The notes under the pieces are model-generated. The model did no database searches, was not told where the DNA came from, and saw only the letters and a program-made list of their open reading frames with translations. Of a DNA stretch of 64,000 nucleotides, positions 1 through 8,323 are shown in pieces; the stretch's first letter is position 1; each line of letters begins with the position of its first letter. The stretch is from an uncultured bacterium (GTDB lineage: Bacteria > CSSED10-310 > CALFER01), in NCBI GenBank assembly GCA_937951895.1, contig CALFER010000036.1, positions 8,936-72,935 on the forward strand, written 5' to 3'. The translations under genes were made by a program, and so were the position numbers.

Positions 1-2
1 AG

Positions 3-1415
3 TTCATCCTGCGGTTCCGGACGGCACCGGGAGCGTCGCTCGACGAGACCCGCGGCCGGATGGCGGAAGTGGACCGGATTTTGAAGGACTTTCCCGAGGT
101 GCACCATACCTATGCGACGCTGGGGGCAGGCGACAGCGGAACGGTCCGGGACGGCTGGGTGTATGTGAAGCTGACCGGGAAAGACGAACGGGATCGGGAT
201 CAGTGGCAGGTGATGCATGATCTGAGACAGAAGCTTGCGGGCATCCCCGGCATCATTTCCTCCGTCGAACTTCCCTCGGAAGCCGGCAGCGCCAAACCGG
301 TCCAGATCAATATCCGCGGGGAAGACATCGAACTCCTCAAGCAATACGCACAGGAGTTCCGCGACGAACTCTGGAAGCATCCCGGCATTGTCGATATCGA
401 CGTCACGATGCTGGAGGACATGCCGGAGTATCGATTGCGTGTGGACCGGGAGCGGGCGGTCAGCTCCGGTGTGATGACATCGAACATCACGACCACCCTG
501 GGCGCGCTGGTGGGCGGCCAGGCCGTCACGACATTCGAAGATGAGGAGGGGGACGCGGTCGACGTGCGGGTACGGTTGCCCGAGGCGCTTCGCAGGGATA
601 TCGCGCAGGTCCAATCGCTCAGAATGTCCGTTCCGACCGAAGACGGTCCGGTTCTGGTGCCGTTGGGAGACATCGTGTCGTATGAACGCGGCGTGACGCC
701 GTCCGAGATCAACCGGCAGGCCATGACCCGTCAGATCACGATCAGCGCGAACCTCGAAGGGGTTGCACTCGGCGATGCCATGAAGATCGCCGACTCGGTG
801 CAGAAGAAGTTGCAGATGGCGCCGGGGTATCGGGTCGTGTATTCCGGTGAGAGCGAGGACATGGTGGAATCGTTCGGGTATATGGCCGAGTCGCTTCTGC
901 TGGCCATCATCTTTGTGTATCTGATTCTGGCGGCGCAGTTCGAATCGTTCGTGGATCCGTTCGCGATCATGCTCTCACTGCCCCTGTCGATCGTCGGTAT
1001 GTCCGGGATGCTCTTTCTGACCGGCGATACGGTCAACATCATGTCGCTCATCGGACTGATCATGCTCATGGGCCTCGTGACGAAGAACGCGATTCTGCTG
1101 ATCGATTACGCGAAAGTTCTTCGCGAGCGCGGGTTTGAGCGGCGCGAGGCGATGATCGAGGCCGGCCGGACGAGGCTTCGTCCGATCATCATGACGACGC
1201 TCGCGATGATCTTCGGCATGCTCCCTGTCGCCCTCGCGCTGGGGTCGGGTGCCGAGATGCGTGCGCCGATGGGCCGTGCGGTCATCGGCGGCCTGATCAC
1301 CTCCACCATCCTGACACTGATTGTCGTCCCCGTCGTCTATGTGATTCTCGACGACTTCACCCTCTGGCTCAAGCGCAAATGGTCCGGTCCTTCATCCGCC
1401 GTTCGAGGAGTCTGA
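3..1415 (+). CDS. RND-family multidrug efflux transporter, C-terminal part (5' end outside window)
   Basis: The reading frame is open from base 3, so the start lies outside the window; about 470 residues of a protein that is normally about 1,030 long are present. They cover the second periplasmic porter region and the last membrane bundle. The segment GLVTKNAILLIDYAK and the following EAGRTRLRPIIMTT stretch are hallmarks of the HAE1/AcrB-type resistance-nodulation-division family. Such inner-membrane trimers use the proton gradient to push drugs or toxic molecules into a TolC-type channel. The next gene, 3 bp downstream, encodes such a channel, which supports an efflux operon; the periplasmic adaptor is probably upstream of the window. 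The substrate cannot be told from the sequence. Confidence 0.95.
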   Translation, partial: FILRFRTAPGASLDETRGRMAEVDRILKDFPEVHHTYATLGAGDSGTVRDGWVYVKLTGKDERDRDQWQVMHDLRQKLAGIPGIISSVELPSEAGSAKPVQINIRGEDIELLKQYAQEFRDELWKHPGIVDIDVTMLEDMPEYRLRVDRERAVSSGVMTSNITTTLGALVGGQAVTTFEDEEGDAVDVRVRLPEALRRDIAQVQSLRMSVPTEDGPVLVPLGDIVSYERGVTPSEINRQAMTRQITISANLEGVALGDAMKIADSVQKKLQMAPGYRVVYSGESEDMVESFGYMAESLLLAIIFVYLILAAQFESFVDPFAIMLSLPLSIVGMSGMLFLTGDTVNIMSLIGLIMLMGLVTKNAILLIDYAKVLRERGFERREAMIEAGRTRLRPIIMTTLAMIFGMLPVALALGSGAEMRAPMGRAVIGGLITSTILTLIVVPVVYVILDDFTLWLKRKWSGPSSAVRGV

Positions 1416-1418
1416 TCG

Positions 1419-2840
1419 ATGAAATATACGCTTATCCATATTGTTGTTTTGATTCTGATGTGTGTCCCCCAGGCATTTCTCCAGGAGATCGACTCGGGGA
1501 TTGACCCGCCACTGTCCGCTTCATCCCAAACGCCACACGACCTGACGATTCCCGAAGCCGTCAACATGGCACTCGATCGGAACTGGGATATTCAGAAAGC
1601 CGAGGAGTATGTGCGGCAGGTCGAGGGTCGGTACATCGAGGAACGGGCGGCGGCGTTGCCGCAGTTGAGTCTTTCCGGGTATCTGACCCGTGATTTCGAC
1701 CGACTCAGTCCCGAGAACGATGAAACGACCGAGGTATTCCGGACGATCGGCGGGGGCGAAGTCACGCTGCGTCAGGCGCTGTACACCTGGGGGCAGGTGG
1801 CGGCGGGTATCCGCGCGGCGAAGGCAGGGATTGCCACGGCGCAGGATCAGCTCCTCATGTTCAAACAGACCGTGATCCGCGATGTGGTGACCACCTCCTA
1901 CGACATCCTGCTCGCGCAATACATGCACGCCATCGCGGTCGAAAATCTGGATCAGAAACTCCGGCATCTCGATGAAGCCGAACGCCGGCATGCCGCCGGG
2001 GTGGCGACGGATTACGATGTGCTGGCGGCGGATGTGGCCGTGCGCAATGCCCGCCCCGATACGCTCAAGTCCGAAAACGCCCTCCGGATTCTCAATGACC
2101 GCCTCCGGTTCCTGATCGGCGCGGAGTATCCGGTCCGGATTACCGGTGAGCTGTTCACGCCGGATACCGTTGCAGCGGACTATGCGCAGTGTCTGGAGAC
2201 CGCGACGGACAAACGCCCCGAGCTGGCGAACATCCGTCATACCGTTCAGATCGGCGAGGAACTGGTGAAGATTTACAATGCGCTGGACAGGCCGAGACTC
2301 GATCTGCAGGCGGGGTACGGTGTTCGGCAGATCGAGATCGACCGGGAAACGACGGACGACCGGTTATGGAATGTGGGTGTGTATCTGAGCTGGTCGTTTT
2401 TCGACGGATTCCGGACCCGCGGGAAGGTCGCGCAGGCACGGAATGAACTGAGGGGGTACCGGATCGAGGAATCCAAGCTGAAGGACTCGATTGCCCTGCA
2501 GGTGCGCGATGCCGTGAACACCCTGTATGAAACCGAAGAGTTGCTGCGGGGGATGGAGGGAACGGTGGAACAGGCCGAGCGGCTGCTGTCGATGGCTGAA
2601 CGCGGGTATGAACTCGGAGTCAAAACGCATCTCGATGTCGAAGACGCTCAGCTCAACGCGAATCTCGCCAAATCGAATCTCGCCAGAGCCCAGCGCGATG
2701 CACTCGCCGCCCGTCTCGATATGGAATGGGTCAAAGGCACGCTCACCCGTGACGGAATCCCCGTGAACACACGGGCGGGGGAAGCGGGAGAGCCGGCCGG
2801 GACAGCCGGGTCAGTCGACGAGACGATTGGGGGCGACTGA
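1419..2840 (+). CDS. TolC-family outer-membrane efflux protein
   Basis: 473 residues. A hydrophobic N-terminus of about 22 residues looks like a Sec signal peptide. The mature part has the two long, similar alpha-helical repeats of the OEP/TolC fold, for example LDEAERRHAAGVATDYDVL in the first half and LSMAERGYELGVKTHLDVE in the second. It should form the trimeric outer-membrane exit duct for the RND pump encoded just upstream. The ATG is 3 bp after the pump stop codon and has a GAGGAG ribosome site about 8 bp upstream. The last ten codons lie inside the left end of a 762-bp duplicated segment, so the present C-terminus (a Gly-Asp-rich tail) is shared with that repeat and overlaps the antisense secreted-protein gene. 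Confidence 0.93.
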   Translation: MKYTLIHIVVLILMCVPQAFLQEIDSGIDPPLSASSQTPHDLTIPEAVNMALDRNWDIQKAEEYVRQVEGRYIEERAAALPQLSLSGYLTRDFDRLSPENDETTEVFRTIGGGEVTLRQALYTWGQVAAGIRAAKAGIATAQDQLLMFKQTVIRDVVTTSYDILLAQYMHAIAVENLDQKLRHLDEAERRHAAGVATDYDVLAADVAVRNARPDTLKSENALRILNDRLRFLIGAEYPVRITGELFTPDTVAADYAQCLETATDKRPELANIRHTVQIGEELVKIYNALDRPRLDLQAGYGVRQIEIDRETTDDRLWNVGVYLSWSFFDGFRTRGKVAQARNELRGYRIEESKLKDSIALQVRDAVNTLYETEELLRGMEGTVEQAERLLSMAERGYELGVKTHLDVEDAQLNANLAKSNLARAQRDALAARLDMEWVKGTLTRDGIPVNTRAGEAGEPAGTAGSVDETIGGD

Positions 2841-3404
2841 TCGGCAGGCGGCCCGGCTTCTGACTTTCGATGGCTGTGAGTCCGCCAGGCTGACACCCGT
2901 GTGAATCCGGTTGGGGCTCTGTGGCCGGAACGCTTTGTGTGGGGGTGTGTAACCGTGCGGGTTGTTGGTATCGACGATCGTGTAACCCGGCGTCATCATG
3001 CCGCTGCCAAATGAGTCTGTCTGGTAATACGCGTACGAGCAGACACAGGCCCAGACGTAGACACAGTCGTATTCCGGTGTGTTGTGCGGAGTGAGGATCT
3101 CGTAGGTGCCATATCCGAGGCGGTCGTCATACTGATAGGGATACATATCCGCATTCGTTGCGGGTTGCCAACAGGCATTGGGACCGATCGATGCGCCTTT
3201 GTACAGGATTTGAGTGCCATCAAGATCCCGGAGTTCAAACAGACAAAGAACGCTGTCCGTGGGATGCATGTTGGTGATGGACCAGAATGTGAAGCAGTCC
3301 CACCCGTGCTGCCAGAACGGGAACGGCCAGCGTTCGGAAGCGAAGATCGAGATTGACACAAAGGTCAGAACAAGAAAAACAACCGATTTGAAGAACAGTT
3401 TCAT
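2811..3404 (-). CDS. Secreted Cys-rich hypothetical protein, copy 1
   Basis: 197 residues; I do not recognise a family. It starts with a clear signal peptide (KLFFKSVVFLVLTFVSISIFA, cleaved near residue 23). The mature protein is rich in Trp, Tyr and Cys (motifs WDCFTF, VYVWACVCSYAYY), suggesting a disulfide-stabilised protein in the periplasm or outside the cell. The ATG follows a strong GGGGAGG ribosome site. The last ten codons are antisense to the end of the TolC gene, so the two genes converge and overlap by 30 bp. It differs from copy 2 by one residue near the C-terminus (Cys here, Arg there). Confidence 0.7.
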   Translation of the reverse strand: MKLFFKSVVFLVLTFVSISIFASERWPFPFWQHGWDCFTFWSITNMHPTDSVLCLFELRDLDGTQILYKGASIGPNACWQPATNADMYPYQYDDRLGYGTYEILTPHNTPEYDCVYVWACVCSYAYYQTDSFGSGMMTPGYTIVDTNNPHGYTPPHKAFRPQSPNRIHTGVSLADSQPSKVRSRAACRSVAPNRLVD

Positions 3405-3437
3405 CGTGACATCCTCCCCGAAATCATCTTATGCAGC

Positions 3438-3466
3438 ATATTACTTGTTGAGTAAAGAAACGTCAA
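3438..3466 (-). promoter_or_regulatory. Sigma70-like promoter for secreted protein copy 1
   Basis: On the minus strand TTGACG (3466-3461), a 17-base spacer and TAATAT (3443-3438) lie about 35 bp upstream of the ATG. This is close to the -35/-10 consensus. The identical element precedes copy 2. Confidence 0.6.
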
Positions 3467-3578
3467 GGAGGAAGCGAACGAGTCCTGAAAACGCACGGTT
3501 GTGCTCCGAACACGATCCGCTACAATGCCTGAGATGACCGGAAATCTCCGGTTGTCGGAAGGAGGCTCCCGTGAGTGG

Positions 3579-4172
3579 TCAGTCGACGAGACGATTGGGG
3601 GCGACTGATCGGCGGGCGGCCCGGCTTCTGACTTTCGATGGCTGTGAGTCCGCCAGGCTGACACCCGTGTGAATCCGGTTGGGGCTCTGTGGCCGGAACG
3701 CTTTGTGTGGGGGTGTGTAACCGTGCGGGTTGTTGGTATCGACGATCGTGTAACCCGGCGTCATCATGCCGCTGCCAAATGAGTCTGTCTGGTAATACGC
3801 GTACGAGCAGACACAGGCCCAGACGTAGACACAGTCGTATTCCGGTGTGTTGTGCGGAGTGAGGATCTCGTAGGTGCCATATCCGAGGCGGTCGTCATAC
3901 TGATAGGGATACATATCCGCATTCGTTGCGGGTTGCCAACAGGCATTGGGACCGATCGATGCGCCTTTGTACAGGATTTGAGTGCCATCAAGATCCCGGA
4001 GTTCAAACAGACAAAGAACGCTGTCCGTGGGATGCATGTTGGTGATGGACCAGAATGTGAAGCAGTCCCACCCGTGCTGCCAGAACGGGAACGGCCAGCG
4101 TTCGGAAGCGAAGATCGAGATTGACACAAAGGTCAGAACAAGAAAAACAACCGATTTGAAGAACAGTTTCAT
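3579..4172 (-). CDS. Secreted Cys-rich hypothetical protein, copy 2
   Basis: 197 residues, identical to the protein at 2811-3404 except for Arg in place of Cys near the C-terminus. It keeps the signal peptide, ribosome site and promoter, so both copies should be expressed and secreted. Here the 3' end does not overlap the TolC gene; it runs into the six-base scar. The function is unknown. Two intact identical copies double gene dosage and also make the locus prone to recombine back to a single copy. Confidence 0.7.
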   Translation of the reverse strand: MKLFFKSVVFLVLTFVSISIFASERWPFPFWQHGWDCFTFWSITNMHPTDSVLCLFELRDLDGTQILYKGASIGPNACWQPATNADMYPYQYDDRLGYGTYEILTPHNTPEYDCVYVWACVCSYAYYQTDSFGSGMMTPGYTIVDTNNPHGYTPPHKAFRPQSPNRIHTGVSLADSQPSKVRSRAARRSVAPNRLVD

Positions 4173-4205
4173 CGTGACATCCTCCCCGAAATCATCTTAT
4201 GCAGC

Positions 4206-4234
4206 ATATTACTTGTTGAGTAAAGAAACGTCAA
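4206..4234 (-). promoter_or_regulatory. Sigma70-like promoter for secreted protein copy 2
   Basis: TTGACG (4234-4229), 17-base spacer, TAATAT (4211-4206) on the minus strand, same as in copy 1. Confidence 0.6.
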
Positions 4235-4266
4235 GGAGGAAGCGAACGAGTCCTGAAAACGCACGG

Positions 4267-4320
4267 TTGTGCTCCGAACACGATCCGCTACAATGCCTGA
4301 GATGACCGGAAATCTCCGGT
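4267..4320 (+). promoter_or_regulatory. Probable pgi promoter and 5'-UTR hairpin
   Basis: TTGTGC (4267-4272), a 16-base spacer and TACAAT (4289-4294) form a plausible promoter. A perfect hairpin follows (ACCGGA at 4305-4310, AATC loop, TCCGGT at 4315-4320), then the GGAGG site before the pgi ATG. The same block exists in duplication copy 1 at 3499-3552, where it drives no obvious gene. Confidence 0.45.
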
Positions 4321-4338
4321 TGTCGGAAGGAGGCTCCC

Positions 4339-5976
4339 ATGCGTGCTTCGGTTTTCCCCCTCATATCGCGCCCCGCCTGGATGCGTCTCACGGACCATGC
4401 CCGGACACTCGGTTCGCGGCACCTCCGCGAGATATTCGCCGGGGACCCCTCACGCGGGACACGGTTTTGTGCGACCGGAGCCGGGATTTACCTGGATTAC
4501 TCCAAGAACCGGGTCACCTCCGAGACACTGGATCTGCTGATGGCGCTGGCGCGAGAGTCCGGGTTGAAGGAGCGCATCGAGCGGATGTTTCGAGGGGAGA
4601 TCATCAATGTGACCGAGAATCGTGCGGCGCTGCATGTTGCCCTGAGAACGCCTCGGGGTGAATCGATTTGTGTGCGCGGCATCGATGTCGTGCCGGAGGT
4701 GCATGCCGTGCTGGACCGGATGACGGATTTTGCCCGGGGCGTCCGGTCGGGGGACTGGCTCGGGTATACCGGGAAACCGATCCGGAACGTCGTCAACATC
4801 GGCATTGGCGGGTCGGATCTCGGGCCGGTGATGGCCTATCAGGCGTTGCGGAGTTATTCCCGTCGCGACATGACGTTTCGTTTTGTGTCGAATGTCGATG
4901 CGACGGATTTCGTCGAGGCCGTCGAAGGAATCGATCCTGCGGAAACGCTGTTTATCGTGTCGTCGAAAACGTTCACGACCCGTGAGACCATTACGAATGC
5001 CCAGACCGCACGGGCATGGATCGTCGATGCGCTGGGCGATCCGGCCGCTGTCGCACGGCATTTTGTGGCCGTTTCGACGAATGCGGACAAGGTGGCGGCG
5101 TTCGGGATCGACACGGCCAACATGTTCGGGTTCTGGGATTGGGTTGGGGGACGGTATTCGCTCGATTCCGCCATCGGGCTGTCGCTCATGGTCGCGATCG
5201 GGCCGGAGCGTTTCAGTGAGTTGCTGGGCGGGTTTCGCCGGATGGACGAGCATTTCCGGGAGTCTCCGTTTGAAGAAAACCTGCCGGTACTGATGGGGTT
5301 GATCGGGATCTGGAACACTCAGTTCTCAGGGATTTCGTCGGTTGCCATTTTGCCGTACGAACAGTATCTGAGCCGGTTTCCGGCGTATCTGCAGCAGTTG
5401 CTGATGGAGAGCAACGGCAAGGGAGTGACCGCGGGAGGGCAGCCCGTTACATATCGGACGAGTCCCGTGATCTGGGGGGAGCCGGGGACCAACGGGCAGC
5501 ATTCGTTTTATCAGCTCATTCATCAGGGCACCGAGCGTGTTGCGTGTGATTTTCTGGCGTGCATCGAGCCTCTCCACCGGGTCGGCCGGCATCATGAGTT
5601 GCTCGTGGCGAATGCATTGGCGCAGGCCGAGGCGTTGGCGTTCGGGAAGACCGAGGAAGAGGTGCGGGGCGAGGGGACAAAGGAGGCTCTGGTGCCGCAT
5701 CGGGTGTTTCCGGGCAATCGGCCCTCGAACATGATATTGCTCGAACGGTTGACCCCGGAGAGCCTTGGCGCACTGATCGCATTGTATGAACATATCGTAT
5801 ATGTGCAGGGTTCGATCTGGGATATCGATTCGTTCGACCAGTGGGGGGTCGAGTTGGGGAAGGTGCTGGCGGAGCGGATTGCGGGGGAGTTGGAGTGCGA
5901 TGACGCGGTGCATCATGACAGTTCGACGAACGAGTTGATACGGAGGATGCGCGCGGGGGCACGGCGATCGAATTAA
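4339..5976 (+). CDS. pgi: Glucose-6-phosphate isomerase
   Basis: 545 residues, the normal length of the large bacterial form. It interconverts glucose-6-phosphate and fructose-6-phosphate in glycolysis and gluconeogenesis in the cytoplasm. Seen motifs: the phosphate-binding NIGIGGSDLGP, the SSKTFTTRET loop, PGI signature 1 (GGRYSLDSAIG), the catalytic Glu region MESNGKGVT, the His region GQHSFYQLIHQG, and signature 2 ending in FDQWGVELGK with the active-site Lys. The ATG sits 5 bp after a GGAGG site. The promoter and ribosome site are part of duplication copy 2, so pgi expression depends on the repeat unit immediately upstream. Confidence 0.97.
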   Translation: MRASVFPLISRPAWMRLTDHARTLGSRHLREIFAGDPSRGTRFCATGAGIYLDYSKNRVTSETLDLLMALARESGLKERIERMFRGEIINVTENRAALHVALRTPRGESICVRGIDVVPEVHAVLDRMTDFARGVRSGDWLGYTGKPIRNVVNIGIGGSDLGPVMAYQALRSYSRRDMTFRFVSNVDATDFVEAVEGIDPAETLFIVSSKTFTTRETITNAQTARAWIVDALGDPAAVARHFVAVSTNADKVAAFGIDTANMFGFWDWVGGRYSLDSAIGLSLMVAIGPERFSELLGGFRRMDEHFRESPFEENLPVLMGLIGIWNTQFSGISSVAILPYEQYLSRFPAYLQQLLMESNGKGVTAGGQPVTYRTSPVIWGEPGTNGQHSFYQLIHQGTERVACDFLACIEPLHRVGRHHELLVANALAQAEALAFGKTEEEVRGEGTKEALVPHRVFPGNRPSNMILLERLTPESLGALIALYEHIVYVQGSIWDIDSFDQWGVELGKVLAERIAGELECDDAVHHDSSTNELIRRMRAGARRSN

Positions 5977-6071
5977 GGTGATCATTCCCCGGTCATCTGT
6001 CCGGAGCTTGTGATGATTTTGTCGTGTTCCCGTTGGTGCTTATCCGGAAAACTGAACCTGGAACAGTGGTC

Positions 6072-6099
6072 CTGGATTCCCGTCTTCGCGGGAATGACG
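6072..6099. repeat. Dispersed hairpin repeat (TTCGCGGGAAT type)
   Basis: A short inverted repeat (ATTCCCG ... CGGGAAT) also found at 9858-9885, 11200-11227 and 11247-11274. Apart from the nucleotidase-tail remnant and the second repeat listed next, nothing else is seen in the 420 bp between pgi and the first RHS remnant. Confidence 0.85.
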
Positions 6100-6117
6100 T
6101 TTCGACTCAATTCCTCT

Positions 6118-6180
6118 CTACCGCCGTTCGATCCGCCCGTCCGCTTGTATCTCGATCATACCCCTTAGCTCAAACCCCTC
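6118..6180 (-). pseudogene. Remnant of a 5'-nucleotidase gene 3' end
   Basis: Read on the minus strand, this ends in a stop codon at 6118-6120 and encodes ELRGMIEIQADGRIERR. That closely matches the last residues (MRGTIEVRTDGRIERR) of the nucleotidase lipoprotein encoded at 11293-12846. Only the terminal 15-20 codons remain. A second such remnant is at 9952-10015. Each copy lies next to the two dispersed repeats. Confidence 0.6.
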
Positions 6181-6184
6181 GTTC

Positions 6185-6220
6185 CGTTCATCCTGAGCCT
6201 GTCGAAGGATGGAACGGGTC
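6185..6220. repeat. Dispersed repeat (TTCATCCTGAGCCTGTCGAA type)
   Basis: About 36 bp, also at 10019-10054, 57654-57690, 59313-59350, 61560-61597 and 62595-62630. It lies between genes in every case. Confidence 0.9.
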
Positions 6221-6396
6221 ATGAACCGTCCCGGGTTCGGCCGATGGTATCTTCGCCGACAGGATTCGATGCTGATACCGATACCGACGCCGATTCCGAT
6301 TGGATTTGCGAGTGATGACGGTTTGCTGCATCCGGCAAGTCGTGGTAAACTCGGAGCATGGACATGTTGGATCCGGAAAGAACTTGATGGATTGGA

Positions 6397-6711
6397 ATGA
6401 AGGGAAAGACCGACGAGTCAATGAACATGACGGCGGTGTTGGATTCGAGCGCACAGATTGTGAATGATTACGAGTATGCGGCATTCGGGCAGCGGATCGA
6501 CGGCAGTGATAGTGTTGAGAACCGGTTCATGTACACCAACCAGGAGCATGTGGAATCCGGGCCGAACGATTCGGAGTTGTATGATTACCGGGCGTGGTAT
6601 TATCGACCGGATCTCGGGCGTTTCATCAGCATGGATCCGCTCGGAATGGTCGATGGGGCGAATCAGTTTGGGTATGTGGGAAATAGTCCGGTGAGTTGGA
6701 CGGATCGTTAG
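6397..6711 (+). pseudogene. RHS/YD-repeat core remnant 1
   Basis: 104 codons matching only the end of the RHS-associated core: NDYEYAAFGQR, then YDYRAWYYRPDLGRFISMDPLG and NQFGYVGNSPV. The large beta-barrel shell expected upstream is missing, and after the core the frame ends (SWTDR) with no tip toxin. It is closely similar to part of the longer remnant at 8324-9327 (roughly 8600-8900), so the two are paralogous fragments. Probably not functional. Confidence 0.75.
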
Positions 6712-6793
6712 TGTCAAGAGATGTTTGCAATTTGATTAGAGAACCCATGTAAACTGTTCTGAAATCTCGATCTACGACTTTTCAGGAATGTGT

Positions 6794-7227
6794 TTATAGC
6801 AGGCGATTCGGATGATGTGCAGCAACCCATTTGATCAGTTCCTCTTTGAAAACTCGAACCTCTGAAACAAGCTCTTCCGCTTCACGTTTCGATATCTCAC
6901 CTGCACGATCATAATCCGTAATATTCCTCTTGCTCCGACAACTTTCGAAGTAGTCCACAAGACCATGAACGTGATCTCCCATTATCTCTGGAAGTACACA
7001 AAATGGTGAGCATACCCGGCCGTTCTATATCGAGCACAATGCAGCGCAATCGTTGCCAACTGAAGCGCTGCATTGTACGCCGTTGCGAAACGCCGGTCAG
7101 CCGACAGTTGCTCGATTGAGGCATCCTCCAGATCGCGATCGACAACGCGAATCAAATCGCTGATTTCCACTTGTGATGTCGTGTGTCGACGTAAACGTCC
7201 ATTATCTAAAAAGCTGCTCAAACTCAT
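6794..7227 (-). pseudogene. HEPN-domain protein (SAV_6107-like) split by a frameshift
   Basis: Two overlapping frames together make one HEPN-type protein. The first part contains RRHTTSQVEISDLI and LSADRRFATAYNAALQLAT; the second contains DYFESCRSKRNITDYDRAGE. Both are typical of the SAV_6107-like HEPN family, usually a single chain of about 140 residues. The first frame stops at 6982 (TAA) while the second reads through LPEIMGDH, which would join smoothly after a one-base change near 6985-6995. A TAATG overlap could allow two separate peptides, so a programmed or split form is not excluded. It follows the nucleotidyltransferase gene with a 26-bp overlap, the usual toxin-antitoxin arrangement. 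ATG 7227 fits the ribosome site better than ATG 7233. Confidence 0.65.
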
Positions 7228-7789
7228 CTTCATCCCCTATAAGGAAAAGTTTCTTTCTATCGAGCAACGCCATGATGAAATGCCGTTTCTCCTCAACGGC
7301 TTCTTTCATTTCAACCGGTGAAAAGATGACCGGATTGATGACTCGTCCGAGATCACTGCTGACTGATACTAAAAATGGAGCCGTATCCCGAAGAGTGATC
7401 TCTCCGATCATGAAAAGATCGATATCGCTTTCTGATGTCTCGGTGCCTTCCGCAATTGAACCAAAGATGAACGCGATTCGAAGACGTCCTACAATCGGCA
7501 ATAATGCTTTTTTCACCATATCTGCAATGCCTGAAGTCTTCAGAACCAACCCTTTGAGCTCCTCATAAACAGGACATCGTTTGTTTGCTTGAAAGTACTT
7601 CTGACGTCCCTCTATATGACAAATCAGTATTCCCATACGGGTCAATCGAGCGAGTTCGCGGCTGAGATTTGTGGAATCTTCGCCGATCAATAAATTCAAT
7701 TGCCGCACGAAAAAACGATCGTCAGCATGAGTCATCAAGAAGGTAATCGTCTTGGCTCTGAGTCTTGAATTGAAAAGCGTCTCCAGCAT
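7202..7789 (-). CDS. Winged-helix plus MNT-type nucleotidyltransferase (antitoxin)
   Basis: 195 residues from ATG 7789 (a TTG 15 bp further upstream is less likely). Residues 1-85 look like an ArsR-type winged helix (FFVRQLNLLIGEDSTNLSRELARL). Residues about 100-195 carry the minimal nucleotidyltransferase motif GSIAEGTETSESDIDLFMIG, with the GS and DxD metal-binding residues in place. In MNT/HEPN modules the nucleotidyltransferase neutralises the HEPN RNase, in studied cases by AMPylation. The fused DNA-binding domain suggests the protein also represses its own operon, in line with the operator-like site at 7824-7840. The partner HEPN gene overlaps its 3' end and appears frameshifted. Confidence 0.85.
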   Translation of the reverse strand: MLETLFNSRLRAKTITFLMTHADDRFFVRQLNLLIGEDSTNLSRELARLTRMGILICHIEGRQKYFQANKRCPVYEELKGLVLKTSGIADMVKKALLPIVGRLRIAFIFGSIAEGTETSESDIDLFMIGEITLRDTAPFLVSVSSDLGRVINPVIFSPVEMKEAVEEKRHFIMALLDRKKLFLIGDEDEFEQLFR

Positions 7790-7823
7790 AAAAAGTGCTC
7801 TCAAGGTAAAAACTACCGCATAC

Positions 7824-7859
7824 GCAGTAGTTAATACTGCAAAGAGACTCCAATGTCAA
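7824..7859 (-). promoter_or_regulatory. Promoter with overlapping operator-like inverted repeat
   Basis: On the minus strand TTGACA (7859-7854), exactly 17 bases, then TATTAA (7836-7831). A perfect inverted repeat GCAGTA-GTTAA-TACTGC at 7824-7840 covers the -10 box and the expected start of transcription. This is the layout of an autorepressed toxin-antitoxin operon, and the first gene encodes a winged helix. Confidence 0.65.
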
Positions 7860-8323
7860 GGTTCGCGATCATGCAGATGGGGAAACCGGAATCACCAGGG
7901 GAATCGTAAAAGGGAACGACGACATTCGGAGAAGAGTTACGTAAGCACAAACCGGGAATGCCTATCCACGGCGCCATAATACTTTGTGAACCCTTATGCA
8001 ATTGCACCGCCGTGTGCCTGACTCGGCGAAGGAAGTGTAGAATGATCCATGCGCAAAGATACATGTCGCCGAGTGTAGTAATACTCCACATGGAAAAATG
8101 ATCGCTACTCGTACATGGTCTGAACCACGGATTAGGCGGATTAACGGATTACACGGAAGGATCTGGTGTTGCGCTCATCTGCGGAATCCGTTGAATTCGC
8201 GGTTCAACCTTCATATATGGAACAATCCCCCATCCCTACTCCCTGTTTCCCTACCTCCCAACCTCCCTATTCACTACTCCCTCCACTTGCACCACATCCC
8301 ATCGCAGGTTATGATCTGCAACG
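7860..8323. other. Gene-poor spacer
   Basis: No convincing gene, RNA or repeat was seen between the toxin-antitoxin promoter and the second RHS remnant. A pyrimidine-rich run of short C/T blocks lies around 8225-8300. Confidence 0.5.

Larger units (their letters stand above)
2809..3570. repeat. 762-bp tandem duplication, copy 1
   Basis: Bases 2809-3570 recur at 3577-4338 with an offset of 768. Reading the two copies side by side I found one difference, A at 2855 against G at 3623, which changes Cys to Arg in the encoded protein. The copies are separated by six bases, GTGAGT. Each copy carries a complete minus-strand gene, its promoter, and a plus-strand promoter, hairpin and ribosome site. 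In copy 2 the last three elements serve pgi. The near identity points to a recent event. Confidence 0.95.
3577..4338. repeat. 762-bp tandem duplication, copy 2
   Basis: Second copy of the segment at 2809-3570. Its right end, GGAGGCTCCC, is exactly the ribosome site that abuts the pgi ATG at 4339. In copy 1 the same ribosome site is followed by GTGAGT and then by the start of copy 2. The event therefore duplicated the whole intergenic unit between the TolC end and pgi. Confidence 0.95.

Noticed and set aside
2811..3404. Secreted-protein duplication as two diverged paralogues
   Set aside because: One base difference over 762 bp means a recent tandem copy of the whole segment rather than old paralogy.
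3571..3711. GTG frame after the ribosome site in duplication copy 1
   Set aside because: It reads GTGAGTGGTCAG into the antisense of the secreted-protein gene and stops after about 30 codons; most likely a by-product of the duplication.
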